The position numbers were made by a program, and so were the translations under genes. 64,000 nucleotides of DNA from Jejuia sp040720935. GTDB lineage: Bacteria > Bacteroidota > Bacteroidia > Flavobacteriales > Flavobacteriaceae. Below the pieces are notes generated by a model. That model had not been told where the DNA came from and did no database searches. It was given only the letters and a program-made list of their open reading frames with translations. The DNA lies in NCBI RefSeq assembly GCF_040720935.1, contig NZ_JBFDAE010000001.1, positions 248,001 through 312,000 on the forward strand. The letters are read 5' to 3'. This document shows positions 44,552-53,042 of the stretch, in pieces (position 1 is the stretch's first letter; every line of letters starts with the position of its first letter).

Positions 44552-44573
44552 ATTCCTCCGAAGGCAGGAATCT
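44551..44573. repeat. Short palindromic repeat, CATTCCTGCGAAGGCAGGAAT family
   Basis: AATTCCTCCGAAGGCAGGAA plus TCT, starting at the last base of the mnmG stop codon. Confidence 0.7.
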
Positions 44574-44626
44574 TTCGCCTTAAAAGGCGTGTAGTTTTTA
44601 ATTTTTGAAACGCTATTTTGTTTTAA

Positions 44627-44642
44627 CGTTCCACGTGGAACA
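44627..44642. other. parS-like ParB-binding palindrome, site 2
   Basis: CGTTCCACGTGGAACA; the inner 14 bp (44628-44641) are identical to the site at 42642. It lies 76 bp after mnmG. Confidence 0.75.
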
Positions 44643-44655
44643 TTTGATTTTTTTC

Positions 44656-44680
44656 GTCATTCCTGCAAAGACAGGAATCT
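44656..44680. repeat. Short palindromic repeat, CATTCCTGCGAAGGCAGGAAT family
   Basis: GTCATTCCTGCAAAGACAGG plus AATCT, 14 bp after the second parS-like site. Confidence 0.75.
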
Positions 44681-44745
44681 ATTTCCGGAAATTTGGCTTT
44701 GCAATTTTTACGTTCTATGAGGAACACCTTAAATAAGTTTTCATA

Positions 44746-44778
44746 AGACCTGATAGGTTTTCAAAACCTGTCAGGTCT
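44746..44778. repeat. Dispersed palindromic repeat, AGACC...GGTCT family
   Basis: AGACCTGATAGGTTTT ... CCTGTCAGGTCT with one arm mismatch, upstream of the methyltransferase gene. Confidence 0.85.
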
Positions 44779-44819
44779 GAAAAAACATTCGTGTATTTCC
44801 CGAAAAATCGGGACAAGCT

Positions 44820-45680
44820 ATGGCAATAAAAAATTCAAATCACACACATTTAAAAGTAAAAGACCACTCCGTTTCTGGAGAGGAATTCGAATTGATTCTA
44901 AATTCAGAATATGGTTTTTTACAAACCACACCTCGACCATCTTCTGATAAATTACCCAGTTATTATCAAAGTGAGGATTATATTTCGCATACAGATTCTA
45001 AAAGAAACTTATTCGAAAAAGTATATCATTTAGTCAGAACTATTTCACTTAAAAAGAAATTAAACTTAATTGATTCTTTTCCTTCAGGCGACAAAAAACT
45101 TTTAGATATAGGATGCGGTACAGGCGATTTTTTACAAACCGCACAACAAAACGGATGGATTGTTTCGGGAATAGAACCAAACGGACAAGCTAGACAAATT
45201 GCCAATAAAAAAACAAACAATTCTGTTTTTGAAACAGAGCAACTTTTAAAGTTTTCAGAAGATAGTTTTGATGTGATTACGCTTTGGCATGTGTTAGAGC
45301 ATTTGCCAAATTTAGAAGAGCATGTTTCCATTTTTAAAAAATTGCTAAAACCTAACGGAAGATTAATTATTGCTGTACCAAATTATAAAAGTTACGATGC
45401 AAACCATTATAAACAGTTTTGGGCTGCATATGATGTACCAAGACATCTTTGGCATTTTAATCAAGATTCAATTTCAAAATTAGTTTCGAAAGAATCTTTT
45501 AAAGTTGAAAAAGTTAAACCTATGTGGTTCGATTCATTTTATGTAAGCATGCTTTCTGAAAAATATAAATCAGGAAACATGAATCCTATTAAAGGGTTTT
45601 GGATTGGATTGGTTTCAAATTTAAAGGCTTTGGCATCAAAAGAAGCTTCTTCTTTGATTTATGTGATTGAAAATAGCTAG
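44820..45680 (+). CDS. Class I SAM-dependent methyltransferase
   Basis: A 286-residue cytoplasmic protein. SAM-binding motif I is KKLLDIGCGTGDFLQTA (~92-108), followed by SGIEPNGQARQIA (acidic loop), FDVITLWHVLEHLPNLEEHV (motif with HVLEH) and LKPNGRLIIAVPNYKSYDA. This is the Methyltransf_11/23 type. Residues 12-60 form a family-specific N-terminus without zinc-finger cysteines. The substrate is unknown. A CCCGAAAAATCGGG palindrome lies just upstream of the start (~44799-44812). Confidence 0.9.
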   Translation: MAIKNSNHTHLKVKDHSVSGEEFELILNSEYGFLQTTPRPSSDKLPSYYQSEDYISHTDSKRNLFEKVYHLVRTISLKKKLNLIDSFPSGDKKLLDIGCGTGDFLQTAQQNGWIVSGIEPNGQARQIANKKTNNSVFETEQLLKFSEDSFDVITLWHVLEHLPNLEEHVSIFKKLLKPNGRLIIAVPNYKSYDANHYKQFWAAYDVPRHLWHFNQDSISKLVSKESFKVEKVKPMWFDSFYVSMLSEKYKSGNMNPIKGFWIGLVSNLKALASKEASSLIYVIENS

Positions 45681-45877
45681 AATTCATTTTGACAATACAA
45701 TCTCATTCTTAAATTTAAGCAATGCGCAAATACTAGTCGGGTTTTTAAAAATTGCTTAAATCGCTTTATTTGAGCCGAAAAACTATAAGTTATTCTTATT
45801 CAAAATTTAAAAAGCCATAATTATTCTTTATATGTTAAAAACCAACCAATTCCACTTTCAATTTTAATTGACTTTAT

Positions 45878-45885
45878 TACATTTG
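45878..45885 (+). promoter_or_regulatory. -7 promoter element of the OmpH gene
   Basis: TACATTTG, an exact TAnnTTTG match, 51 bp upstream of the start codon at 45937. The rest of the 256-bp gap 45681-45936 shows no other feature. Confidence 0.5.
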
Positions 45886-45936
45886 TGCGGATTTGAAAAA
45901 AAGTCAAAATTCAATTATAAACTTAAAATCAAAATT

Positions 45937-46452
45937 ATGAAACATATAATTTATGCTGCTCTTTTAGTGTTAGTTGTAACATCTTGCCAAAAACCAAACA
46001 AAATAGGTTTTGTAGATAATGGAACTGTCATTAACGATTTTCAAGAAAAAAAGGATCTTGAAGATAAATTTAAGATTCAAGAGCAAGCTTTTACTAAAAA
46101 ATTTGATAGTATAGATGGTGCTTTTAAAATTGAAGTTCAAAAATTTCAATTGGCAGCGAATAAAATGTCACAAAAAAAGGCAGAAGCGCGTTACCAAGAG
46201 TTGGGTCAGTTAAAACAAATTAACGATCAACAAAAACAACAAGAAGCGCAACAATTACAATTGGCTTTTCAAACCGAGATAGATTCTTTAATTGTTAAAG
46301 TTAAAAACTTTGTAAAGGACTATGGCAAAACTAATGGTTATACTTATATATTAGGTACAAGTGATGCAGCCGCATCTGTACTTTATGGGACTGATGAAAA
46401 TGATTTGACCCAAACTATTTTAGAAGCGCTTAATGCAAAGTACAAAAAATAG
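45937..46452 (+). CDS. OmpH/Skp-like periplasmic chaperone lipoprotein
   Basis: The start is ATG 45937; a longer frame from 45868 would run through the -7 element and spoil the signal peptide. The 171-residue product has lipobox VTSC (Cys17), then IGFVDNGTVINDFQEKKDLEDKFK (the OmpH start), a long central coiled coil rich in Gln and Lys, and a C-terminal strand-helix end (YGKTNGYTYILGTSDAAASVLYGTDENDLTQTILEALNAKY). Skp/OmpH proteins hold unfolded outer-membrane proteins in the periplasm with tentacle-like helices. A terminator follows at 46480. Confidence 0.88.
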   Translation: MKHIIYAALLVLVVTSCQKPNKIGFVDNGTVINDFQEKKDLEDKFKIQEQAFTKKFDSIDGAFKIEVQKFQLAANKMSQKKAEARYQELGQLKQINDQQKQQEAQQLQLAFQTEIDSLIVKVKNFVKDYGKTNGYTYILGTSDAAASVLYGTDENDLTQTILEALNAKYKK

Positions 46453-46479
46453 TAAAATTTAAAATATTTTAAATAATTG

Positions 46480-46508
46480 AAAGTCAAGTAAATAGCTTGA
46501 CTTTTTTT
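46480..46508 (+). terminator. Rho-independent terminator after the OmpH gene
   Basis: Stem AAGTCAAG with CTTGACTT, 7-nt loop, then a T run. Confidence 0.85.
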
Positions 46509-46602
46509 ATGCCTTAAAGTTAAATTTTAAAAAATAATTTCAACTTCATGCAACCCCTCACATTTTAATCTGTCAATAATAGTATCAATCAATCATCAAT
46601 TT

Positions 46603-46634
46603 ATGCTGCCCCGAAATTTCGGGAGTTTCAGCAT
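46603..46634. repeat. Nested palindrome upstream of the TonB receptor
   Basis: ATGCTG ... CAGCAT enclosing CCCGAAATTTCGGG, ending 20 bp before the receptor start codon. It may form a hairpin in the leader of the mRNA. Confidence 0.65.
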
Positions 46635-46654
46635 CAAAAAACGAACAGATCAAA

Positions 46655-49027
46655 ATGAAGCACATTCTACTAAGCATATGCCTATTATTTGTCACAGTAT
46701 TAACTGCCCAAAACTATAGTATAAGAGGAACAGTTAAAGACTCCAAAAACGGCGAAACCCTTATGGGTGCTGCCGTATTTTTAAAAAGCACTACCAATGG
46801 TGCAGTTACAAACCCCTATGGTTTTTATTCCTTAACCGCGAAAGAAGGTACATACACCTTGGTCGTTTCCTATATGGGATATCAAGAGATTTCAAGAGAA
46901 ATTACTCTGAAAGAAGATTATGTATTGGATTTTGAACTTATGGAATCCTCGGAACAACTCGATGAAATCATTATTACCGCAGAGGAATCAGAACGCATTA
47001 GCATTAAAAAACCTCAAATGAGTGTTTCTAAATTGAATGCATCTACCATCAAACAGATTCCTGCGGTTTTAGGAGAAGTAGATGTTATTAAATCCATCCA
47101 AATGCTTCCTGGGGTTACCAACGGTGGTGAGGGAACTGCTGGTTTTAATGTTAGAGGTGGTGCTGCAGACCAGAATTTGGTGCTGTTGGATGAAGCCATC
47201 ATTTACAACACGTCTCATTTTTTCGGTTTCTTTTCGGTGTTTAATAATGATGCTATTAAGAACGTCAAATTATACAAAGGGGATATTCCTGCAAAGTTTG
47301 GCGGACGCGTATCTTCCGTGTTAGATGTGCATCAAAAAGACGGCAATAGTAAAGCATTTGCACTAAGTGGCGGTGTGGGATTAATTTCTAGTCGGTTAAC
47401 CGCAGAAGCACCACTTTTTAAGGATAAAGGATCATTTTTAATTGCGGGCCGTTCGTCTTATGCACATTTATTAATGAAAGGCATTGAAGAAATCAAAGAC
47501 GATAAAATTTCGTTTTATGATTTAAACTTAAAAACGAATTACGAAATCAATAAAAATAATCGTGTGTATTTGTCTGGTTATTTTGGAAGAGATGTGTTCG
47601 ACTTATCGAATGTTATTAAAAACAACTATGGCAATGCATCAGCAAATTTAAGATGGAACCATGTGTTCAATGATAAGCTGTTTTCAAATCTGTCTTTAAT
47701 TTATAGCAAGTACGATTATCAAATTATATTGGATTTTGTGAAGCTAGATTGGATAGCTGATATCAAAAATTACAACGTAAAATACGATTTTGGATACTAT
47801 GTAAACGATAAACTGAAAATTGATTTTGGAGCAAGCGGCATTATGTACAACCTAAATCCGGGGGAAGTAAAACCAACTTCGGATACTTCTCCCATCAATC
47901 CTTTAAAATTAGAGCAAAAACGAGCTTTTGAAAGTGGCTTATATGTAAGTGCGGAAATGGAACTAACTGATAAATTAACGCTGAATTATGGTTTAAGATA
48001 TAGCAGGTTTAATAGACTGGGCGGACAGAATATCATGAATTATGTAAATAATATGCCAGTAGTTTACAATGACGAATTAGACATTTATGAAGAAGGCGAA
48101 GAAACGGGAGACACCTTTTTCAAGAAGAGTGAAAGCATAGAAACATTTGATAATTTTGAACCAAGATTAGGGGTTTCATATCAGTTAAACGGATCTTCAT
48201 CTGTAAAAGCAAGCTTCACAAAATCTTCCCAGTATTTACATTTATTATCGAACACATCGGCAGTAACGCCATTGGATGTGTGGACGCCTAGCGGAAAATA
48301 TATCAAGCCTCAATTATCCAAACAATATGCATTAGGCTATTATAAAAACTTTAAAGACAGCAAGTATTCATTGGAATTGGAAACCTATTTTAAAACCGTT
48401 GACAATAGAATTGATTACGTAGATGGATCTGATTTAATAGGCACAAATACCATTGAAACCGAAATTTTAAGCGGAGAGGCCAGAGCCTACGGATTGGAAG
48501 TTTTATTAAGAAAAAACAAAGGACGATTTACAGGTTGGTTTGCCTACACACTCTCTAAATCTGAACAACGTACTCCTGGAGGTGTAGCTGGTGGACTGGG
48601 CATTAACGATGGCAAATGGTACAATACCGCTTATGATAGAACCCACGACATTTCGATTACTGGAGCTTATAAATTAAACGATAGATGGAATTTTAGTGCA
48701 AATGCAGTTTTCCAAACAGGAAGACCTGTAACCTATCCCGACGGACAATATAAATATGAAGGCTTATCCATCGCCAGTTTTTCCGATAGAAATGCGAGCA
48801 GATTGCCAGCGTATCATAGACTGGATGTTTCAGCAACGTATAGTCCTAAAAAGAACTTAAATAGAAAATGGCAAGGCGAATGGGTGTTTGGAATTTACAA
48901 TGCTTACAATCGTAAAAATGCAGCTTCGGTGTCCTTCCGTCAGAATGATGAAACGGGTGTTAATGAAGCCACTAGAACAGCCATTTTTGGGATCATTCCT
49001 TCAATAACGTATAACTTCAAATTCTAG
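46655..49027 (+). CDS. TonB-dependent outer-membrane receptor with carboxypeptidase-like N-domain
   Basis: A 790-residue protein with a signal peptide (cut near LTAQ, residue ~19). Residues ~22-105 form the CarboxypepD_reg-like domain (YSIRGTVKDSKNGETLMGAAVFLKSTT ... SYMGYQEI). Residues ~125-235 are the plug (PAVLGEVDVIKSIQMLPGVTNGGEGTAGFNVRGGAADQNLVLLDEAIIYN). The rest is a 22-strand-type barrel that ends in a C-terminal Phe (SITYNFKF). The DUF4249 lipoprotein gene follows after 5 bp, a pairing typical of Bacteroidota. It is shorter than SusC and is not part of a sugar locus. Substrate unknown, possibly a metal complex or peptide. Confidence 0.9.
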   Translation: MKHILLSICLLFVTVLTAQNYSIRGTVKDSKNGETLMGAAVFLKSTTNGAVTNPYGFYSLTAKEGTYTLVVSYMGYQEISREITLKEDYVLDFELMESSEQLDEIIITAEESERISIKKPQMSVSKLNASTIKQIPAVLGEVDVIKSIQMLPGVTNGGEGTAGFNVRGGAADQNLVLLDEAIIYNTSHFFGFFSVFNNDAIKNVKLYKGDIPAKFGGRVSSVLDVHQKDGNSKAFALSGGVGLISSRLTAEAPLFKDKGSFLIAGRSSYAHLLMKGIEEIKDDKISFYDLNLKTNYEINKNNRVYLSGYFGRDVFDLSNVIKNNYGNASANLRWNHVFNDKLFSNLSLIYSKYDYQIILDFVKLDWIADIKNYNVKYDFGYYVNDKLKIDFGASGIMYNLNPGEVKPTSDTSPINPLKLEQKRAFESGLYVSAEMELTDKLTLNYGLRYSRFNRLGGQNIMNYVNNMPVVYNDELDIYEEGEETGDTFFKKSESIETFDNFEPRLGVSYQLNGSSSVKASFTKSSQYLHLLSNTSAVTPLDVWTPSGKYIKPQLSKQYALGYYKNFKDSKYSLELETYFKTVDNRIDYVDGSDLIGTNTIETEILSGEARAYGLEVLLRKNKGRFTGWFAYTLSKSEQRTPGGVAGGLGINDGKWYNTAYDRTHDISITGAYKLNDRWNFSANAVFQTGRPVTYPDGQYKYEGLSIASFSDRNASRLPAYHRLDVSATYSPKKNLNRKWQGEWVFGIYNAYNRKNAASVSFRQNDETGVNEATRTAIFGIIPSITYNFKF

Positions 49028-49032
49028 ATATC

Positions 49033-49851
49033 ATGAAATTTTATATAAAATCACTTTTATTACTATTATGTATCGGCATTACATCTTGTGAAGATGTTAT
49101 AGATGTTGCTATTCCGACGGCAAAACCAAGATTGGTTATAGAAGCCTCTTTAGATTGGCAAAAAGGCACTTCGGGAAATAATCAAACTATAAAATTAAGT
49201 ACTTCAACACCCTATTTTGAAAACACAACCAATAGTGCTGTTACGGGCGCTTCTGTAAAAGTTACCAATATCGATAGCACTACTGAATATGTTTTTACAG
49301 ATGAAAATGATGGCACTTATACCATCGATAATTTTGTGCCAGTAATAAATAACAGCTACACTTTGGAAGTTATTTATAACAATGAAACCTACAGCGCAAC
49401 GGAAACATTGAAATCTGTTTCGCCAATAAAACGCGTAGAACAATCTTTAGAGGCGGGTTTTGATGACGAATTACTAGCTGTATCTATTTTCTGGGATGAT
49501 CCAGCAGATGAAGAAAATTTCTATCTCATAAAATTGATCGATAAATTTGAAATACTACCAACATTTGAAGATTTTCCAGATGAATTTGTAAACGGAAATG
49601 AGTTAGATACCTTTTTTGAAGATGAATATGTTACAGGTGATAAGATAGAATTTACCTTGTATGGCATTTCAGAACGCTATAATAATTATATGAGTTTATT
49701 AATAGAACAATATGATAGTGCCGGCGATCCTTTTAGTGCTGTTCCAGGAAAATTAAAAGGTAATTGTATCAATTTAGATGCGCCTAAAGATTATGCTTTT
49801 GGATATTTTAGGCTATCGGAGTTTGATATGGTAATCTATACGGTTGAGTAA
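49033..49851 (+). CDS. DUF4249 family lipoprotein
   Basis: A 272-residue lipoprotein (lipobox ITSC, Cys19). It begins EDVIDVAIPTAKPRLVIEASLDWQKG and continues with Ig-like strands (SAVTGASVKVTNIDSTTEYVFTDENDGTYTID), then FWDDPADEENFYLIKLIDKF and a C-terminal Cys (GNCINLD) in the part that often carries a conserved cysteine. This is the DUF4249 layout. The family is nearly always encoded next to a TonB-dependent receptor and probably forms its surface lid or plug partner. Role in a substrate pathway unknown. Confidence 0.88.
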   Translation: MKFYIKSLLLLLCIGITSCEDVIDVAIPTAKPRLVIEASLDWQKGTSGNNQTIKLSTSTPYFENTTNSAVTGASVKVTNIDSTTEYVFTDENDGTYTIDNFVPVINNSYTLEVIYNNETYSATETLKSVSPIKRVEQSLEAGFDDELLAVSIFWDDPADEENFYLIKLIDKFEILPTFEDFPDEFVNGNELDTFFEDEYVTGDKIEFTLYGISERYNNYMSLLIEQYDSAGDPFSAVPGKLKGNCINLDAPKDYAFGYFRLSEFDMVIYTVE

Positions 49852-50066
49852 ATTAATAATCTAAAATTATCGGTTTTAATAGCCTCTTGATGATATCGAA
49901 AATGTAAATATTTTTCATTTCGGCTATCGAGTGCAGCTCTTAGGGTTGTCAACCCGATTTGAAAACTCAAAAAAAACACCCCTAAAGTCCCCTCAAGGGG
50001 AAAAAAAATAACAAAAAATCAATTAACATGTGCTGGACTTGTTTCAGTATCAAAAAGCACAATATC

Positions 50067-50723
50067 ATGAAAACAAATCATCTATTTTACCTAATTCTTA
50101 CATTAAGCTTAACTCTTGCATCATGTTCGCTAGATGTTGTCATAGCATCAGACGATATTATTTCAGAAGAACGCGTTTTATCAAACTTTGATGAAATTGA
50201 TGTTTCAAGCGATATGGAGGTCATTATTAAACAAGGTCTTACGCAATCGGTTAAAGTTACAACTAGCAATAATTTGCAAAATAAAGTGACTACAAGAGTC
50301 AATAACAGAAAATTAACGGCAAGAATAAATGGATCTATTACCAGATTAAAAGTATTGCGATTAGAAATTACAATGCCTACAATTACACGGTTAGAACTTT
50401 CAGCAGATAGTTTCGGGACACTTTCAGGATTTGAAAATTTAGATACATTTCGATTAAAGGTATCAAGCGATGCGTCTATTGACTTGACATCAGGTTCTGC
50501 AAAAAGTATGACTATTGAGGCTAGTAGCGATGCGAAAATTGAAGGATTTGACTTTAAAGTTAATACGTGTAATGTAAATTGTTCATCGGATGCCAGTATT
50601 TCTATAACCTGTTTAGATGCGTTATCTGGTTCTGTAAGTAGCGATGGGGTTTTATTTTACAAAGGGAATCCAAGGATTAATGTGACAACAAGTAGTGATG
50701 GGGCGGTTATTAATTCGAATTAA
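50067..50723 (+). CDS. DUF2807 (head GIN domain) lipoprotein
   Basis: The start is ATG 50067; a frame from 50028 adds 13 residues that do not suit a signal peptide. The 218-residue product has lipobox LASC and then a repetitive right-handed beta-helix-like region: RVLSNFDEIDVSSDMEVIIKQG at the start, then repeats of SSD/SAD turns (SVKVTTSNNLQNKVTTRV, RLELSADSFGTLSG, VSSDASIDLTSGS, SSDAKIEGF). This is the GIN-domain family of putative surface or adhesin-like proteins. The 215-bp gap before it contains a CCCCTCAAGGGG repeat. It precedes the sigma factor gene, with a palindrome between them. Confidence 0.85.
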   Translation: MKTNHLFYLILTLSLTLASCSLDVVIASDDIISEERVLSNFDEIDVSSDMEVIIKQGLTQSVKVTTSNNLQNKVTTRVNNRKLTARINGSITRLKVLRLEITMPTITRLELSADSFGTLSGFENLDTFRLKVSSDASIDLTSGSAKSMTIEASSDAKIEGFDFKVNTCNVNCSSDASISITCLDALSGSVSSDGVLFYKGNPRINVTTSSDGAVINSN

Positions 50724-50734
50724 AATTTAGGGTC

Positions 50735-50765
50735 AGACCTGAAGGTTTTTAAAACCTTCAGGTCT
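50735..50765. repeat. Dispersed palindromic repeat, AGACC...GGTCT family
   Basis: AGACCTGAAGGTTTT followed by its complement, perfect apart from the central base, between the DUF2807 and sigma factor genes. Confidence 0.88.
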
Positions 50766-50876
50766 CTAAAGCGCTAATTTCAAATAAATCGTAACTTTCG
50801 TGCAACCTTTTGAAATTTCTATTGTCTATAAATAATAGATACCCTAATCCGATAATTAGATTACATCCAAAAAATA

Positions 50877-51413
50877 GTGAATAACCAAGTACTATTTACA
50901 CATAAAGACCTTGTTGAGAGGAGTAAATTAGGCGACCGCAAAACGCAGTACAAGCTCTATTCACTATACGTTAACGCAATGTTTAACGTGAGTGTTAGAA
51001 TGGTAAAATCAAAAGAGGATGCAGAGGATATTTTACAGGAAAGTTTTATAGATGCCTTTAAAAATCTGGATAGTTTTAGATACGAAAGCACTTTTGGATC
51101 TTGGTTAAAACGCATAGTCATCAATAAAAGCATCAACCATTTAAAGTTGAAACGCATACCCCTAATTGCTTTAGAGGAACACGAAAATTGGATACCTCAA
51201 CAAGAAGAAGACATTAAAGAAGAAGATTTAGACATAAGTAGCATAAAAACCGCGATAAAACAGCTTCCAGAAGGCTACCAAACCATTATCAATTTATATT
51301 TAATTGAAGGATATGACCATGTTGAGATAGGAGAAATTTTAGGAATTAGCACTTCCACATCCAAATCTCAATACCACAGAGCAAAAAAGAAATTAGTAGG
51401 ATTAATGAGTTGA
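50877..51413 (+). CDS. ECF-type RNA polymerase sigma factor
   Basis: A 178-residue sigma-70 family protein started at GTG 50877; the next Met (MFNVSVRM) lies inside region 2, so it is too late. Region 2 covers ~10-80 (DAEDILQESFIDAFKNLDSFRYESTFGSWLKRIVINKSINHLK) and region 4 covers ~125-178 (AIKQLPEGYQTIINLYLIEGYDHVEIGEILGISTSTSKSQYHRAKKKL). An anti-sigma-like membrane protein gene follows directly (6 bp between the stop codon and the next ATG), so the pair probably controls an envelope response. The target promoters are unknown. Confidence 0.93.
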   Translation: MNNQVLFTHKDLVERSKLGDRKTQYKLYSLYVNAMFNVSVRMVKSKEDAEDILQESFIDAFKNLDSFRYESTFGSWLKRIVINKSINHLKLKRIPLIALEEHENWIPQQEEDIKEEDLDISSIKTAIKQLPEGYQTIINLYLIEGYDHVEIGEILGISTSTSKSQYHRAKKKLVGLMS

Positions 51414-51418
51414 AAACC

Positions 51419-51961
51419 ATGGACGAATTAAAAAAATATACAGCAAAACACAGTAGGAAGTTTGATGATTTCGATTTGGATGAAGTGGACAAACTAAGAC
51501 TTTGGAGCGCTATTGTTTCCGAATTGCCAGAAGTACCTAAAAAAGTCATTCCGCTTTGGAGAAAAACATCTTTTAGAGTAGCCGCAAGTATTGTGCTTTT
51601 ATTGGGGTGCACACTATTCTTTTATATGAAAGGAAACCAATACATACAACATCAAATGGTTAATGAAGAGTTGTATGAAATCGATAACCATTACAAGCTT
51701 CTAGTGAATAACCAAATAGAATTAATAAAGAACAATGCACATTTATCTAAAGAAGACCAAGACGATTTTTTATCGCTGGTAGATGATTTGGATAAAGAAT
51801 ATGCAAAACTAAAAGAAGAACTGAAATTAGGTATTAACAACCAAAAAATTATTGAAGCCATAATTACAAATTATAGAAAAAAAATACAACTCATGGAAGA
51901 TTTGCTAGAGCGATCTTATCCTACACAAAACAATTTTGAAGATGAAGCGATTATTTTATAA
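51419..51961 (+). CDS. Membrane-anchored anti-sigma-like protein
   Basis: The start is ATG 51419 (MDELKKYTAKHSRKFDDFDLDEVDKLRLWSAI), 180 residues; a TTG nine bases upstream overlaps the sigma stop codon. A cytoplasmic N-terminal region (~1-50) suited to sigma-factor binding is followed by one membrane helix (VAASIVLLLGCTLFFYM, ~57-73) and a periplasmic coiled-coil region (KEDQDDFLSLVDDLDKEYAKLKEELKLG). No zinc-binding HxxxCxxC is present. The role as anti-sigma factor is inferred from position and topology. Its 3' end overlaps the next gene by about 20 bp. Confidence 0.72.
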   Translation: MDELKKYTAKHSRKFDDFDLDEVDKLRLWSAIVSELPEVPKKVIPLWRKTSFRVAASIVLLLGCTLFFYMKGNQYIQHQMVNEELYEIDNHYKLLVNNQIELIKNNAHLSKEDQDDFLSLVDDLDKEYAKLKEELKLGINNQKIIEAIITNYRKKIQLMEDLLERSYPTQNNFEDEAIIL

Positions 51962-53030
51962 AATTATACTCTATGGCGCATTTATGTTGTTTTCATGTAT
52001 GGTTATGGGACAGAATAAACTAAGCAAAGAAATCAAGAAAACATACCCTTTTACCAATCAAGGAGCGTTTTATTTAGACAATAAATACGGCGATGTTTTT
52101 ATCAACGGATGGGATAAAGATTCTATTCAAATCCACGTTATAATAGATGTAAAAGGTAAAAGTTTAGATAAAGCTAAAGATCTTTTAAAGCGTATAAATC
52201 CGAATATTGTGAATACGAATAAGCAAGTTATCGTAAAATCGGAAATTACAGATAAGGAGACTTCTTTTTTCAATAAATACATTAATAAAATAGACCCTTT
52301 TAAAAGTGAAAAATCGAATACTGATATTAGATACACCATTAATTTACCAAAATCGGCAGAGATAGAAATATTCAACAAATATGGAGACATCATTATTTCG
52401 GGTTGGAACGGAAAATTATTAGCCGATGTTGAACATGGCGATTTACGGATTATTGATAACATAGCGCACTCAAAATTGTCTATTAAATACGGAAAGCTAA
52501 AAGCAAATACGTTGCACAGTTCTGATATTTATGCGAAAGATGCGACGGTATCCTTTGATAATTCTGAGGTGTTGAGGTTAGAATCTGATGGTTCTATAAT
52601 AGCAATCGAAGCTGTAAATGAATTGGATATAGATTCAAATAAAGATGATATAGAAATCACAGATGCAAACAACATATTTGGTAAAGTAAAATATTCTAAA
52701 CTGGTTCTAAATACCATCACTAGCAAAGTGAATTTAAACTTGAATTTAGCTGAACTGCGTATTTTAAATCTGGATACAGAATCGCCGGTAGTAAACGTAC
52801 ACCAAAGGTCTTCTGAAGTTTATATCAACATTTCAAACACCAATTTTAATTTTGGTGCAGAACTAGAGCAAGGGGTTTTAAGAATACCAAAAAGTGTCCA
52901 GAATATAACCAGTAAGGTACTGGACGAAAAAAATAAAATAAGACAAATAAGAGCTAATTATGGCAAGAAAAACAAAGGTATTTTCGATTTTACGGGCTAT
53001 AAAGGCATCATTATTTTAAAAGAACTATAA
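51942..53030 (+). CDS. Exported DUF4097-like beta-helix protein
   Basis: The start is ATG 51942 (MKRLFYKIILYGAFMLFSCMVMGQ), overlapping the anti-sigma-like gene by 20 bp. 362 residues with a signal peptide cut near MGQN. The mature part is built of short repeating strands: FYLDNKYGDVFINGWDKDSIQIHVII, AEIEIFNKYGDIIISGWNGKLLADVEHGDLRIID, IKYGKLKANTLHSSDIYAKDATVSFDNSEVLRLESDGS. The NKYGDV.I.GWN motif occurs twice. This is the DUF4097/GIN-like beta-helix type, related in style to the 50067 product. Position suggests it is part of the sigma-controlled envelope unit. Confidence 0.75.
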   Translation: MKRLFYKIILYGAFMLFSCMVMGQNKLSKEIKKTYPFTNQGAFYLDNKYGDVFINGWDKDSIQIHVIIDVKGKSLDKAKDLLKRINPNIVNTNKQVIVKSEITDKETSFFNKYINKIDPFKSEKSNTDIRYTINLPKSAEIEIFNKYGDIIISGWNGKLLADVEHGDLRIIDNIAHSKLSIKYGKLKANTLHSSDIYAKDATVSFDNSEVLRLESDGSIIAIEAVNELDIDSNKDDIEITDANNIFGKVKYSKLVLNTITSKVNLNLNLAELRILNLDTESPVVNVHQRSSEVYINISNTNFNFGAELEQGVLRIPKSVQNITSKVLDEKNKIRQIRANYGKKNKGIFDFTGYKGIIILKEL

Positions 53031-53042
53031 AACCACAGACCA

